DNA of 64,000 bases from assembly GCA_010094045.1 (NCBI GenBank), contig ML986580.1:698059-762058 (forward strand). Direction: 5' to 3'. The position numbers and the translations under genes were made by a program. This document shows positions 35,844 to 47,378 of the stretch, piece by piece; positions within the stretch are counted from its first letter, which is position 1, and every line of letters starts with the position of its first letter. Under the pieces are notes generated by a model. That model ran no database searches and was not told where the DNA came from. It saw nothing but the letters and a program-made list of their open reading frames with translations. Source of the stretch: Lojkania enalia. Its lineage: Eukaryota; Ascomycota; Dothideomycetes; Pleosporales.

Positions 35844-37412
35844 ATGCCGTCGCTCGGATTCCTCAAGAAGAAGCGGACAAAGGACTCGACTGGGTCCCGA
35901 GACCTTGACTCGCCGACCTCGCCCATCAAGGACGCCCATTCGCCTATCACACCGACTGTCACCAAGTCGACGACGGGCTCCTTCAGTAGGGCCTCCGCAA
36001 ACCACGAGCCGCCCGCCGCATCGCACTCCACGCAGGCTTCCTCCGCCCCCTCGAAGCCCGCCGACTCGATGAACCCCTCCGCTTACCCTCAGCAAGCCTA
36101 CGCGACCCCGCAAGCATCGCCCGAACCCTACCAGCCCTCGTCCCACAATGTCCCGAGCATACAGAACATGATACACCCTACCAATGCACAGCCCCAGCAG
36201 AAGGCGGCGAACGGCGGGGTTGTGCAGCAGCAACCACAGCATTCCTCTATGCCTCAGCCGCCCATGCAACCCCAAGTCCGCGTCACCAAGGGGAAATACA
36301 CCCTCGGCGACTTCCAGATACAGCGGACGCTGGGCACCGGAAGCTTTGGAAGAGTTCACCTTGTGCAGTCCAAGCACAATCAGCGCTTCTACGCCATCAA
36401 AGTGCTAAAAAAGGCCCAGGTGGTCAAGATGAAGCAGGTGGAGCACACCAACGACGAGCGCCGGATGCTGCAGCAGGTCAAGCATCCATTTCTGATCACG
36501 TTGTGGGGCACTTTCCAGGACTCGAAGAACTTGTACATGGTCATGGATTTTGTGGAAGGCGGCGAGCTTTTCAGTCTACTACGAAAATCCCAGGTGAGCG
36601 ACGCTAGGCGTGCATGACACTCGAAACCCTAATCTAATGCTTGGTGTAGCGCTTTCCCAACCCCGTCGCCAAATTTTACGCTGCCGAAGTCACGCTCGCG
36701 CTAGACTACCTACATGCGCAGAATATCATATATCGCGACTTGAAGCCCGAGAACTTATTGCTCGACAGGCACGGGCATCTAAAGATCACGGATTTTGGAT
36801 TTGCAAAGGAAGTTCCAGACATCACTTGGACACTTTGCGGGACGCCCGATTACCTTGCACCAGAAGTGGTTGCATCAAAGGGATACAATAAGTCTGTTGA
36901 TTGGTGAGTGCTTTGTCCGCCTTTTTTGTCTCGACATGTGACGTTGACACCCGGAAGGTGGTCTCTTGGCATTTTGATATTCGAAATGCTTTGTGGTTTC
37001 ACCCCATTTTGGGACGGCGGCTCCCCAATGAAGATCTATGAAAATATTCTCAAAGGACGCGTGAAATATCCACCTTACATTCACCCGGATGCTCAAGACT
37101 TGCTTATGAAGCTCATTACTCCGGACCTCACTAAGCGACTTGGTAATCTTCATGGAGGAAGTAAAGATGTCATGAACCACCCATGGTTCGCGGAAGTTAC
37201 GTGGGAAAGGCTACAAAAGAAAGATATTGATGCACCATATGTCCCGCCAGTCAGAGCTGGCGTGGGTGACGCGAGCCAATTTGACAAGTACCCCGAAGAG
37301 ACAGAAGCCTACGGCGCGACTGGTGATGATCCGTATGTTCATGTAAACCCCGGCCCTACTACCCATTGCTAACCCTTTCTACAGACACAGTCATCTGTTC
37401 CCAGACTTCTAA
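35844..37412 (+). CDS. cAMP-dependent protein kinase catalytic subunit (PKA-C)
   Basis: Four exons: 35844-36593, 36650-36903, 36958-37332 and 37385-37412 (introns 56, 54 and 52 nt), 468 residues. A Pro/Gln/Ser-rich N-terminal region (about 150 residues) is typical of filamentous fungi and starts [14 protein letters not shown]. The kinase domain starts near residue 158 ([15 protein letters not shown] glycine loop, YAIKVLKK lysine), with [36 protein letters not shown] (activation-loop Thr) and [19 protein letters not shown]. The last exon, 28 nt, supplies the hydrophobic HLFPDF tail of AGC kinases. It acts in nutrient signalling, growth and virulence in many fungi when released from its regulatory subunit. 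Confidence 0.96.
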
Positions 37413-39023
37413 ATTACCCCAGACAGCATTCGAATTTTCAATCTTCGAGTGTTTGGCGGCCTACTGAGGCCGCATCATTTTTGGAGGATAAGTCCACAGC
37501 GTTCTAGAAGCGGCGACCTGCTCGCCCGGCCACGAAATGCCCATGATGGCCAATTTTATTCTCGTTGCACTTGCATTGCCTCTGATAAGGCGAGGCTTTT
37601 TACGATAAAACTAGGGGCACGTCCTCTCATCATTGATGCTTGCATTCATGATCTTCTATTCTATTCTTTTACCTATTTCCAACTGTACGTCTCGGGGTTG
37701 CGAGTTCTTGGTTTAGGCCTGCTCTCATGGATATACGCCGTCGCGATATGGTATTACTGGGGCTCTCAAGGACGGATCAGATGAGAATTTTTTTTATTTT
37801 TATTTTTACTTGATTATTTTTTTGCAATTGGCAATATTCTTAGCGAATGACTGGATTAACCTCCGTCTGGACTGCGGTGGGTCGGCTGTCGCACATTGAA
37901 AATCAAGAATATGGTAGCAGTAAGACGTTGGTATTGATCAAGGCAATCGAGTATTACTATTATATTGACAACCATATCCTATCGAGTAAACCGTCCACTC
38001 GTTCGCATGTGAAATGCAAGCAGATGAATTAGGAAATTGGGGGATAAGCATTCGTAACTCGTACTCGTCTATGGTCATATCCGTGGTCGGTTCCCGCACA
38101 CTGGGAGGCGAGATAGTGGGAAACGGCAGCGCAGCGGCCGACGACGAGACCGATGCCATAAATAGAACAGTGCCACCCAAAATTAGATTTCTCCACTATA
38201 TCAAGATGACAAGCAGTTCTCTGCTTTCTTGCTTGTTTCGCACATTGCCTAGAGATCTACCTTGCATTCTACCTTTTCACTCCCGAGGAAGGGATTAACG
38301 GTGCCTCATAATATTGTCCTCTTACCCATGAGCGACCGGCCATATATCTCCAAGCCTTGGGAGGATTCATTCAACCACACGCCTCTACATACAAACGACG
38401 AGCTATCTGCCACGCACGTCATACTGCAAGACCTTTTGCTCTCAAATCAAGCGACGATGTCTAACCGATAGCTCTCCCATCCCTTTCCACCCAATTGAGT
38501 AGCTTCGGCGTGCTTTACGCACCACCTCCCTTCTCCGATAACCCAAAACCGGGTTCGTCGTCCTCGCTGCGAGCACATCCACGTTACACGCACCGCACAT
38601 ACGCCGCGTACGCTACACGCGCCGTCCTCAGCCTCACACACGCATGCATTATTTCAAACTACGAATATATCACACAGCCATTATTATCCCAAACTTAATT
38701 CGACTATCTGTTTCGCCTTCCTTGCCTTCTCTTACTCCTGCGCTGCTTTGCTCACCCTCATGGAATGTCCCCCGGGGATCTAGATTGTGGGGAGTAGGGT
38801 GCAGGGTTGAAAGGTGATTGTAGCTTGGAATTGTTGTACAGTAGCGTGCAAAATAGGTGTCGGAATTGCGCGCTCACCAGACTTTATTCCCTTGCGTACC
38901 CTGGTCGCATTTCGCTCTTGCTATTGGTTAGTGAGAAAACCCCTGTGCGAATAGCGAAAGGCTACAAATACTACCTAAAGTCGTCTTTTATCTTAGCTGC
39001 CTTAGGCCAAATGCGAGCCGGAA
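37413..39023. other. 3' flank of PKA and gene-free stretch
   Basis: A 111-codon open frame (37449-37784) directly after the kinase stop probably lies in the 3' untranslated region. A (T)n-rich run lies at 37788-37820. Nothing else recognisable to 39023. Confidence 0.4.
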
Positions 39024-39611
39024 ATGGACCCCTCCGATTTCTGCTGCGTTTCATATTCTGTGCCTCGCATCATGCGCACCGACTTACAGATTGAACACGG
39101 ACCCAGCCTCCCTACGACAAGCACAGTGGGGATGAATAGACGGGGAACGCAGGGCAAACTCTACACGATCAAGACGCAAGCAGCCTGTAAGAAGGAAGAC
39201 ATTACTTATGCTCCGCTTCCAAAGGGCGTCGCCGGACACATGGTTGTAGTTCTCAATTAGCCTGATGGTCACGGCAATGTCAAGTTGCGACAGTATGATC
39301 CAAGCAACATTCAGTCAATCAATCTCAACTGACTTGGACGGCAGATAACTTCAAACCCCTGCGGCGATGCGCGGTATTATCCAATTGCTCCTACCGCAAG
39401 GAGTCCGTATTCTTTCCAGCTTCACCTACGCCACTACAATAATCAATTCATCGGTCCTCCTTCGGCCCTTCCTCTATATTCATATCTCAGGGTGGAAGAG
39501 CACGTTACCCCATTAGAAATGCTAGTGGAGGTTAAAGGAAACTTCGGCGAGCATCTCATGTTAAAGAATGAGTCGGTAGACAAACTTGTGTCAGCCCTGC
39601 GTACAAAATAA
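39024..39611 (+). pseudogene. Interrupted gene of unknown function with two in-frame stops
   Basis: One frame runs from an ATG at 39024 to a TAA at 39609-39611 (196 codons) but is cut by TAG at about 39258 and TGA near 39330. Coding-like text continues on both sides: ACKKEDITYAPLPKGVAGHM before, PDGHGNVKLRQYDPSNIQSI between and YLRVEEHVTPLEMLVEVKGN after. Both stops can be reached by single C-to-T changes from CAG and CGA. The family is not known to me. It is either a pseudogene or, less likely, a readthrough gene. Confidence 0.5.
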
Positions 39612-39705
39612 ATCGCGGCTTAACACTTTTGATTGAAACCGCTCTCGTTCTACGGATTGCACGGATGAGGCAGGTAAGCGGAGTTTGGTACTGCATGAAA
39701 TCAAA

Positions 39706-41093
39706 CTAATTCATTATGCTAGAGTCACAAGCAGACTTGTACTGGTCGGCCCACACCTTAATACCACTAATAAATCGACGAGCAATTCCCGACTTGATGC
39801 GATTTTGAATGAAAAACCCAGGATTTTGATCTTCGTACACCTGTTCCAAACCCATACCGTCCTCTAATACAACCTTGCAAGCCCTCGAAAATTCTGCCTT
39901 CAGTTTCTCGTCAACAACATTCGATCGCTGCCACTCAGTGTACTCCTTCACCGCCAGATCCCACGGACCTGGGATGGCAAGACTGACAATACCACAAGGG
40001 CGTATATCACCTTGTGGCATCGGTGCATTAGAGCCGGTCATAAGGAACTGGGATTGAGGCAGGACATTGGTGATGTTGATAGGTGGGAAAGGCGATGACA
40101 CATTAGTTTTGGGCTCCCGTTCCAGCCGCTGGCGCTCTTCCAGGTACAGTTGATCGCAGATATCTTGAGGAACATTATCGTGGCTTTTCAGGATGTTGCC
40201 CTGCTGCCTGAAGGCGATGAGCGCCTTTAAATGTGATGTTCTCAGATGGTGGTGCTTTTTACCGACAGGATCTATCCAACAGTGAGGGCCGCGGTCACAT
40301 GGCGATCCTGGGCAACGAAAAAGAGCATACACCTCTTTCCATATCGGGGCCTTTCCAGTATCCTCTTCTTCTGCTTCAAGCTGCGCGTCTCGATCGGCGA
40401 GCATTGTCTGGGTTGCTGACAAGCCTCGCTTGGTTCCACGTCTTGCAGTGCCTGCCGGCGGCGGTTTCGTGTCTAAATAGTTGAAAGAGAGGCTGACAGT
40501 AAGTTTCTTACCGGAGCGGAAAAGCTCCCCCCATCCTATAAGCGTCTTCGCTATGACTGACCAATCGATGCTCAAGTCATCAAATCGCTTGACGAGGTCC
40601 TTCTCAGTACGAGCTGACACCGAGACAACGACACCTGTGTCATCACATTTCACCTGCCTATTCTGGGCCAACTTCTTACGGAGAAGCTCTCAAGCTTTGG
40701 TAAAAGGGCCATGTGCCAATATGAAACAGGGTTCAGAACGACGTCCTCCTCGGTGTCCGTGGAGATTGCCTTGTTATTCACCACGACCTTCCACACGATT
40801 CTGTAATGGAGGCAAGTTGGCACGTCTTCTTCATAGCTATTCATCGCCTCCCATTCGTCTAACTCAAGGAATCGAAGCTTGTCTGGATTAGACTGTGGCT
40901 GTGAAAGGGTAGAAGGTGTCTGGTATGAAGGGAAACTAGATGGCGTCGTCGAAGGGTCTATTATAGCCGCATCTACTGATTGTTCGTCAACAAAAGCGTC
41001 CCAGTAGTCTTGGGTTTCATATGGGCGGTCCTCTTCACAAGCACCACTGCCCGTCATCATAGAAGTGGTTACTTGGAAAGCGCCACCTGGCAT
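39706..41093 (-). pseudogene. Large hypothetical protein gene with a frameshift
   Basis: Two overlapping frames: 41093-40650 (MPGGAFQVTTSMMTG... up to LLPKLESF) and 40671-39706 (from KKLAQNRQVKCDDTG). They join if one base is supplied near 40690, giving about 460 residues. The text has a recognisable fungal repeat-family feel: TEEDVVLNPVSYW, DDTGVVVSVSARTEKDL, MLADRDAQLEAE, FRCPGSPCDRGPHCWIDPVG and HHLRTSHLKALI. I recall this family only as fungal hypothetical proteins, often multicopy. A Cys/His pair pattern around CPGSPCDRGPHC could bind zinc. It might be a pseudogene or an assembly error; an intron is excluded because the donor-acceptor distance and frame do not fit. Confidence 0.55.
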
Positions 41094-41223
41094 CGTGACG
41101 TTGTCCGCATGAAAAGAGTGTGTTCTGTGTATATCCTTCTGTCCAGCAGTGGATACGTGTTGTAGCCAGTTAGAACAAATCGAGTGTCATTGATGAGTGG
41201 ATGTGATGAGTGTGTTGTCGTCG

Positions 41224-41315
41224 CAGTCGGTCACTTTCGAGTCTACAGTTACGGTGGAGAACACAAGGGAAGGTGGGAGACTCGGCGCACAGGGTCAAAA
41301 AAGTGACCCAGACTG
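41224..41315. repeat. Imperfect inverted repeat left of the transposase
   Basis: Arms at 41224-41243 (cagtcggtcactttcgagtc) and 41292-41315 (its near-reverse complement, containing agtgacccagactg) with about 48 bp between. It could form a hairpin. It lies about 290 bp left of the transposase stop, but no matching sequence was seen beyond the other end, so it is not shown to be a transposon terminus. Confidence 0.4.
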
Positions 41316-41603
41316 ACCGCCAATCCCAGGCTGTCTATAAATACATGATTGGTTTTCGGACAATTTTCTTATAGGGCATGGGAGGGTCCAATTCAGGACC
41401 CGCCGTAAGCCAATCAGACACAAGACAGCAAAACATCGCCGGCCGGACCGTCCATCAACACCACAGAAGCAGCATATGAAGTCATAACTAGATGAAATCA
41501 CAGTGATGAAGACAGTTGCTACGCGTGCACCTGAGAACATGAAAGTTGTAAATTTAACAATGATGAACACTCCATTACTCCCACAAGGCCGTGAAATACG
41601 TGT

Positions 41604-42617
41604 CTACACTTTGTGAGATAGTTCCCATTGGCTGCCAGCATCAAAATATTCTACGGTGACACCTGCATGCCTGAAATGTCCCTCGGCATTGCGTTTTCTG
41701 CCTCCAGCGACGCTAATGCACCACTCCAAGAATGCACAAAATTCCTGCTCTAGGTTGTCTGCGTATTTCCTCCAGTTCTTCTTGATGAATGCCTTCAGTT
41801 CGGCGAAGAATTCTTCGATTGGATTGAAGTCTGGTGAGTATGGGGGGAGGTATACGAGCTTTACTCCGGCGTCGAGGCACATCTGGTCGATTCGCTCACT
41901 ATGGTGAAAGGAGGCGTTGTCCATGACGAGGACGGATCTGGGCTCGGGCCAGCGTCCGCAATGACAGAGAAGCTGCTCGAGGTAGTCTTCAAACAGTTCG
42001 TTATCTGTGCTCCCTTGATACACTCGAGAAAGCAGGATCCCGTCTTGGGTGTAAGCTGGTAGTATCTGGTATCTATTCTCGCGGTGGAACTGGGCGACCT
42101 GCACTGGTGTCACACCGCGAGGAGACCATCCCGTCTTTCGGCAGCCGATTCGCCTGTCGCATCCGGACTCGTCCACGTAAACAAGTTGCCATGATGGAAA
42201 GGGTGATATTGTATGGAGGTAGAAGTCTCGAAGATCTGCGCTGCGTTCTCTAGCTATTTGACGCATCATCTTCTTAGACCAGTTGATGGATTTTAAAGCT
42301 CTGCTTACAGTTGAACGGTCAACAAGTACGCCAAAGTCATCAAACAGGAAGACAACCATCTCTTCGACATATAACTCTGGCTTCTCGATCAGATGTTCGC
42401 GAAGCGCATCTAACATGACTGGAGTCATTCGTCGACGGCGTCCCGCGCCATTCGAAGGGGCTTTGGTGGACCCGAAATGTTTCACATTAGAAACAATGCG
42501 ATCGATAGCACGTTCACTGCAGCAAGCAGCACTCGCCATCTCAGCGTGCGTGAGCGACCCATCAACCAGCATGTCATGAATCATGGCATGCTGGGACGCA
42601 GCAAGGTTAGGAGCCAT
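41604..42617 (-). mobile_element. Tc1/mariner-type transposase, DD34E, intact
   Basis: A single ORF of 337 residues. An N-terminal helix-turn-helix (ADMASAACC-like: LTHAEMASAACCSERAIDRI) binds the ends; a basic link (GAGRRRRM) precedes a second helix-turn-helix (DFGVLVDRSTVSRALKSI). The catalytic triad is complete: Asp in LVYVDESGCDRR, Asp in VLVMDNASFHH and Glu in DFNPIEEFF, with 34 residues between the second Asp and the Glu, and the PYSPDFNP element. Such transposases cut and paste DNA at TA sites. I found no terminal inverted repeat or TA duplication by eye, so element boundaries are unknown. It lies between two broken genes. Confidence 0.92.
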
Positions 42618-42654
42618 GGCTGGAGGGTAGCATGCTGTGTTTGATGAGGGTCGA

Positions 42655-43010
42655 TCATCGTTTGGAGCAGCTGGTGCTCGCGGTGTTGCGGACTTGGCAT
42701 TTTAGAATGTCATAGAAGAACGCTTTAAAATCATCATCCTTAGACACCACACAAGTTGCAATTGAGAATGCCAATGCACGGAAATTAACATGCTTTTGAA
42801 CCTCAGGCTCCATTTCATGTATTTTGCAAGCTTCCAGTCCCAGGAGTAGTCGGACGAATCGCCCATGACTAATCTACATGAGCCTTCAAAGCCCGACAGG
42901 TCTTGGCGCGAACCAGGTTCTCCCCGAGACCAGAAGATAGCCACTGTAGCACAGCGCATCCGCGCAATGCGGTGAAGACGGTCATTTTCCAAATGCGTGC
43001 CCGCCAGACA
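42655..43010 (-). pseudogene. Decayed gene fragment beside the transposase
   Basis: Minus-strand coding-like text in two frames: first HRIARMRCATVAIFW and MGDSSDYSWDWKLAKYM, then, after a one-base frame change near 42830, MEPEVQKHVNFRALAFSIAT and SKDDDFKAFFYDILK to a TGA at 42657-42655. The parts are not in the same frame and no start is seen, so this is a relic. I do not recognise the family. Confidence 0.45.
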
Positions 43011-43181
43011 GGTAAGAGAGTCTCTAGTTAAAGCAAATCATTCAAGCACATGCAATCGCGGTGACATTTCTCTTCGACCACACAGCTCCACTATAACAAT
43101 CAAGCAGTAGAGTAGCGGATCGAGAGACTTTGATTACACACAATTAGTTATAGAATTCGATTTCGATCTGATAAGCCAGTT

Positions 43182-44100
43182 TCAATCGTAGTCCGAATCA
43201 TTCTTCCAATAGGGATCGCGTCTCCTCCGGTAATATTCCTCCCTCCATAGTTCTTCCTCCTCTTCCTTTTCTGTCACGGTTATGGAAGGAGACGTCTGGT
43301 AGACGTGCAGGTGAGAGCGACTGCTTGTGAAGCTATGGGAAGTTACGACTGCACATTAGAAAGCAGGTTCTTTGAACTTGCACCAACACACACACATATA
43401 CACGGATACAGACACAGAATAATAGACCCTTTTTTACTCTAATATTTTCTCTCTTCAGGTCGAGAAGAAACTGTTCATTATCATACGCAATGCAATCCTC
43501 CTCATTATCAAATTCAACTCTATCATCATTGGAGATCCAGATCTTCTTCGGGAGCTTTGTGGTGGTGACCGCCCATCCGTAGTCGCGCAGCTTCTTCGTT
43601 ATATCATTGTCTAGATCCTCTCCGGGATACACTTCGAAGTTGATATTGATCTCTTTCAAGGAAGCGATAGCCCTGAAATGCGTGTCGAGTAAGTCTATCG
43701 CCTCAGTTGCAATTTGCGAAATACTGAGCGCGTAGCTGCGTTGATCGGGCGGAACCAGGAGCTCGAGAGTCTTTATACTTGTACATGTGTCTCGAATGAG
43801 CTCTAGGTTTTCAACATGCTCTTCGTGAATGCGAGCAGTACTAGGCTGGGGATGTTCAAAGCTAGGGAAAGTAATACAGATATGTTGAATAAGGCTTGCT
43901 TGAGACCCGATTTGGCCTAGGAATGGTGCGATGTGAGCGCTATCCGTGCGACATGAGTTGGTGATTACTTGAGGGAATCGAAAGCGATTATTCGAATAGA
44001 GTAGTGGGATGGCCTCGCGATGCACTTGCCTGCTAACACGGAGAAGAGCAGGACAAATTCCATCCCTTTTGGATCGACAGAGGTGGTGACGACGGGCCAT
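43182..44100 (-). CDS. Fungal hypothetical protein of the 'LLRVSRQVHREA' type
   Basis: The main exon runs from an ATG at 44100 (a longer frame to 44112 starts with TTG). It contains ICPALLRVSRQVHREAIPLL and YSNNRFRFP near the N-terminus, as in a common group of fungal proteins with a degenerate F-box-like start, and YDNEQFLLDLKREN near the end. A terminal exon, 43270-43182, adds EEYYRRRRDPYWKNDSDYD, the usual ending of this group. The acceptor at 43271 is clear; the donor is uncertain, the frame-consistent choice being 43428/43427, a weak GTCTAT site, giving 253 residues. The intron carries a (CA)n/(GT)n run near 43389-43397. Function unknown. Confidence 0.65.
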
Positions 44101-47001
44101 AATCAGCCACAAAGACTATCGTTTTGTCGAGAACGAGGAGTTCCGAGTAGATATTAAGTCGGATCTCGGCTGAAAATTCAAAAAAACTTCATCCCCGCAG
44201 GATTATTGACGTGATGCTAAGTGTTGAGAGTTCAGCATCTCTGTCAATTTGAACTTGTGCCGCTGTGAGTGCGTGTCCGAAGGGTAGAGCACCCTTGCAA
44301 TGCACCGGGTTCCGTGGGGAAATGCAACCAACCAAAGATCGTTAAGATAAGATTAGACACCAATGACACGTTGGCACGCATGATGTCGAATGCAGCTGCT
44401 CAACCCTTATAACTACTTAAATACAAGTAGTGGTGGAAATGCACCTATTTTCGGGTGTGTTTTGCCGCTGCTTTTGAAGGTACACTTACCTCGCTTAAAC
44501 CCTATTATATCACCGCTTTAAAGAGGCGGTGAGGTGGCTCCCGTCGTGAAAAGCTAACCTTGGAAGACGCTGAGGCGGGTGACACTGCCACGCGCTCTAG
44601 TCCGGATTCAGTGTTTGTCACATCGACGCTAGATTCGATAATCTCGATTCTAGATTTATACATTGGGCTACGAAAGTAGACAACTCATCAAGTGCTCCAC
44701 CATCACCATGGAAGATTCAAAAATCGCGACGGTGCAAGAGATGAGTGAGAAAGAGTGTTGGTTGTGTGATGGGAAACGTTGGCATTTGGCCTGATATTAA
44801 TACCGTTATGTAGGAAGTACAGAATACATGTTAGCACTCCCACTCATGATGACAGTAGCCGCATAGTGCATCGACCTCGAGAAAGATGACTAGAGGATAG
44901 ACACTATAATATTCAACATATTCGTAGAAAGGAAATAAAGGAAACGTAAGCCGCGCAAGACCTGAATACAAGTGCAAGCAATGAAAGGAGTACAGAGAGG
45001 TTGACAGGTCTTGGTTTTCTCATACAGACTTACCCGCGTGAGTACTTGTCCCCAGCACCGCGTAGAGGTTCCCGTCCAAGCCGGAGTTTTATTTTTGTTG
45101 TTTTTTTCTTTTTCAATTTTTTGATTGTTTTGATTTTGGACGCAACTTGGACATACGCCCGAACCCGAAGACGGTGAAAAGGGAACACCGCAATTACTAT
45201 TAGACTAACCACTATTAGAGCTGTTGTCAACTGGTTTTTGTATCGGAGACTTACACATTCAATCATCGTGAGAAATTGGAGATCTAGCAAACTGGGGAAA
45301 CAAGAGAAGTCATGTGCGTCGTGGGGCAAAGGTGTTTGTCAGTGAAGTGAATACCGGCGAGCGAGTGTATAGGACTCCCGGTATGTTGTCCGTGGACTCG
45401 ACCGAACTGGATAGCACTTGCAACGGCGTTGAGCAGGATATCGATATTGCGATTATTGGTATGGTCGTTCGCAATGGTTTGTTGGGCCTGACCAGGGTGT
45501 CGATTGGATGGCTTGACAATGAGGCCGATGCGTGAGCCCGTGTCGCCGCCCAGACTAGTTCCTTCGACGAAGCGCCCGTCAGTCGTATTGGTGTTACGAT
45601 TAGCTAGCTCGTCAATAAAGCCTGAATGCTTTTCCAATCTCCAATTGAAATTCTTTCTCGCTAACTCGGGGCCCCTAACCACGAGTCTGGACGTGTTGAG
45701 ATACCTATAACGAATAGTAGGATCACCTTGCGCTGTGTTCCAATTTCTGACCCCGGAGATGTACCCGCGGAGCGTGGAAGTGTCTCTCCTGGTTGCGGTG
45801 ACGTTGAGCTTGCGCTTTTCAACTTTGTCCAGAGGAACACAAGGGGACGTGGCGAACGTCGAATTCTTCGAATCGCTCGTTTCAACTGGATTCCCGAGGT
45901 GGTCGCTTGATTGTAGGAGCCAATTGTGAATGTCCGTAACTCGTCTCAAATGAGTCTCTGGATCTATGTAAATGTCGAGGTATAAGTAGTGGTAGAAGTA
46001 GCGGTAGGAGCCGCGGACAATACAGAGAAGGAGACTGATGCTTATGTAAGCATCAACGGTCTTCGATATCACAAAGCGAGAATTTACTTAGACACAGGAC
46101 TGATATCACTCGCAAAAAGGCGATTTAGATTGTCAAAAGTAACACCGCCAGGCAGCTACAGTATGAACGTGAGTAAGAAGCACAAGGCTTTGCGAACGAA
46201 GCTATGCTTACCATTTCGGAAATTTTGGTGGAAAACTGCTGATTCAAGGCTGAGGAGGAAGCAGTCATGTTCAAGACGTTGGAATAACGATGAAGTAGCA
46301 GGAAGCGGGGTTGATACGCTTTAATCCATTACAGGTCCTTCACCGATGCTTCACCGGTAACCATGCTGTTGCCTAATCCCAGGCAGTCAGTTCCGACTTC
46401 TCCTTCAGCCAAAGGTAACTCAGCCCCGAAAGTTCTGCGAGCGCCCCAGTCAACTGGTTCAAGCCCGACACGTTCTCGTGCGTCTGCGATGCAGCGACAT
46501 GAAAGGGCGTCCGCTTCTCAACAGTCCATGTAAGGCTGACTCCGTAAAAGTGGATGAGGCTGGTAAGAAAAAGTCTTGCACTTTTGAACCCGGGGAGCAA
46601 AAACTCTGCAAAGCTTCCGGCTTCTTGATTCTGTAAAATCCAAGGGCTTTCATTATTCATATTCTGTATCCCGTGTTGGAAATTGGAATCGTGATGAAGC
46701 TTATTAAACAGTTCGAGACGTCACATGAACCCATCCGAGAGTTTTAAGCGCTTGAAATTTCTAGAAAACAAACTGTGAAGGCATTCATGGTTAACTACAG
46801 GGCTTTTACCACCTTGTTTACTTTAGTATATATGCTTAGTCATTCGCGTTTGAAATTTTGGTGTCGGTGGGTAGCGTTTTAGAGACGCAGGCGGATGGAG
46901 GCGTCACCGGTCAGTGTCACGTATTCCACATCATCCATGCATCATAGGTAAGCAAGTAAGCCAAGCCACCTTCAAAACAGTATTTAATTGGGCGATGTGC
47001 A
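44101..47001. other. Long stretch without a convincing gene
   Basis: A 262-codon minus-strand frame (46072-45284) has no ATG, and the opposite strand also carries coding-like text around 45500-45930 (including LSLRFSTLSRGTQGDVANVE), so direction is unclear and I call no gene. A 95-codon frame at 46660-46373 contains TPFHVAASQTHENVSGL, which looks like the start of an ankyrin repeat, but nothing else supports it. Confidence 0.35.
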
Positions 47002-47071
47002 CTGCTGGATGTGCTAGCTAATTTCCATTGGCGCAGCTGCTGGATGTGCTGGCTAATTTCCATTGGCGCAG
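47002..47071 (+). repeat. 35-bp tandem duplication
   Basis: Two copies of a 35-bp unit (47002-47036 and 47037-47071) differ at one base (ctagcta against ctggcta) and a third begins but breaks off after nine bases. It lies 308 bp upstream of the NLR start codon, so it is in or near the promoter of that gene. Confidence 0.9.
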
Positions 47072-47378
47072 CTGCTGAAGGTGTGGTTTAATTATCGACC
47101 GGGCGGTATGAGATAGGATATCATTCACCCCGTGTTCGGGACCCGAGTACTGCTTCACGAACCGGTTGGATTGGGAACCTGGAAGCCGAAAACAACCCGT
47201 GGGGTCACAGAGTCACGTGATGATTATTACACGAGGTGGTGACGGGAAGGATGTCATGTTTCTTGCAGACAAGGCTGAATCAATCGGTGGCTAAGTAGAC
47301 GGATGCCTCCCACTTGGGAAGGCTGGACGGAAACTGCACGTTTCATCGCGACACCTCAGCAGGGAGTGTAATTCTGAC

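Noticed and set aside
40660..40720. Intron explanation for the break in the 39.7-41.1 kb gene
   Set aside because: A GTAAGA donor exists, but a 45-nt intron would leave the wrong frame and remove conserved text.
45284..46072. 262-codon open frame on the minus strand
   Set aside because: It starts with GTG and has almost no internal ATG; the plus strand also carries coding-like text, so direction is unclear and no domain is seen.
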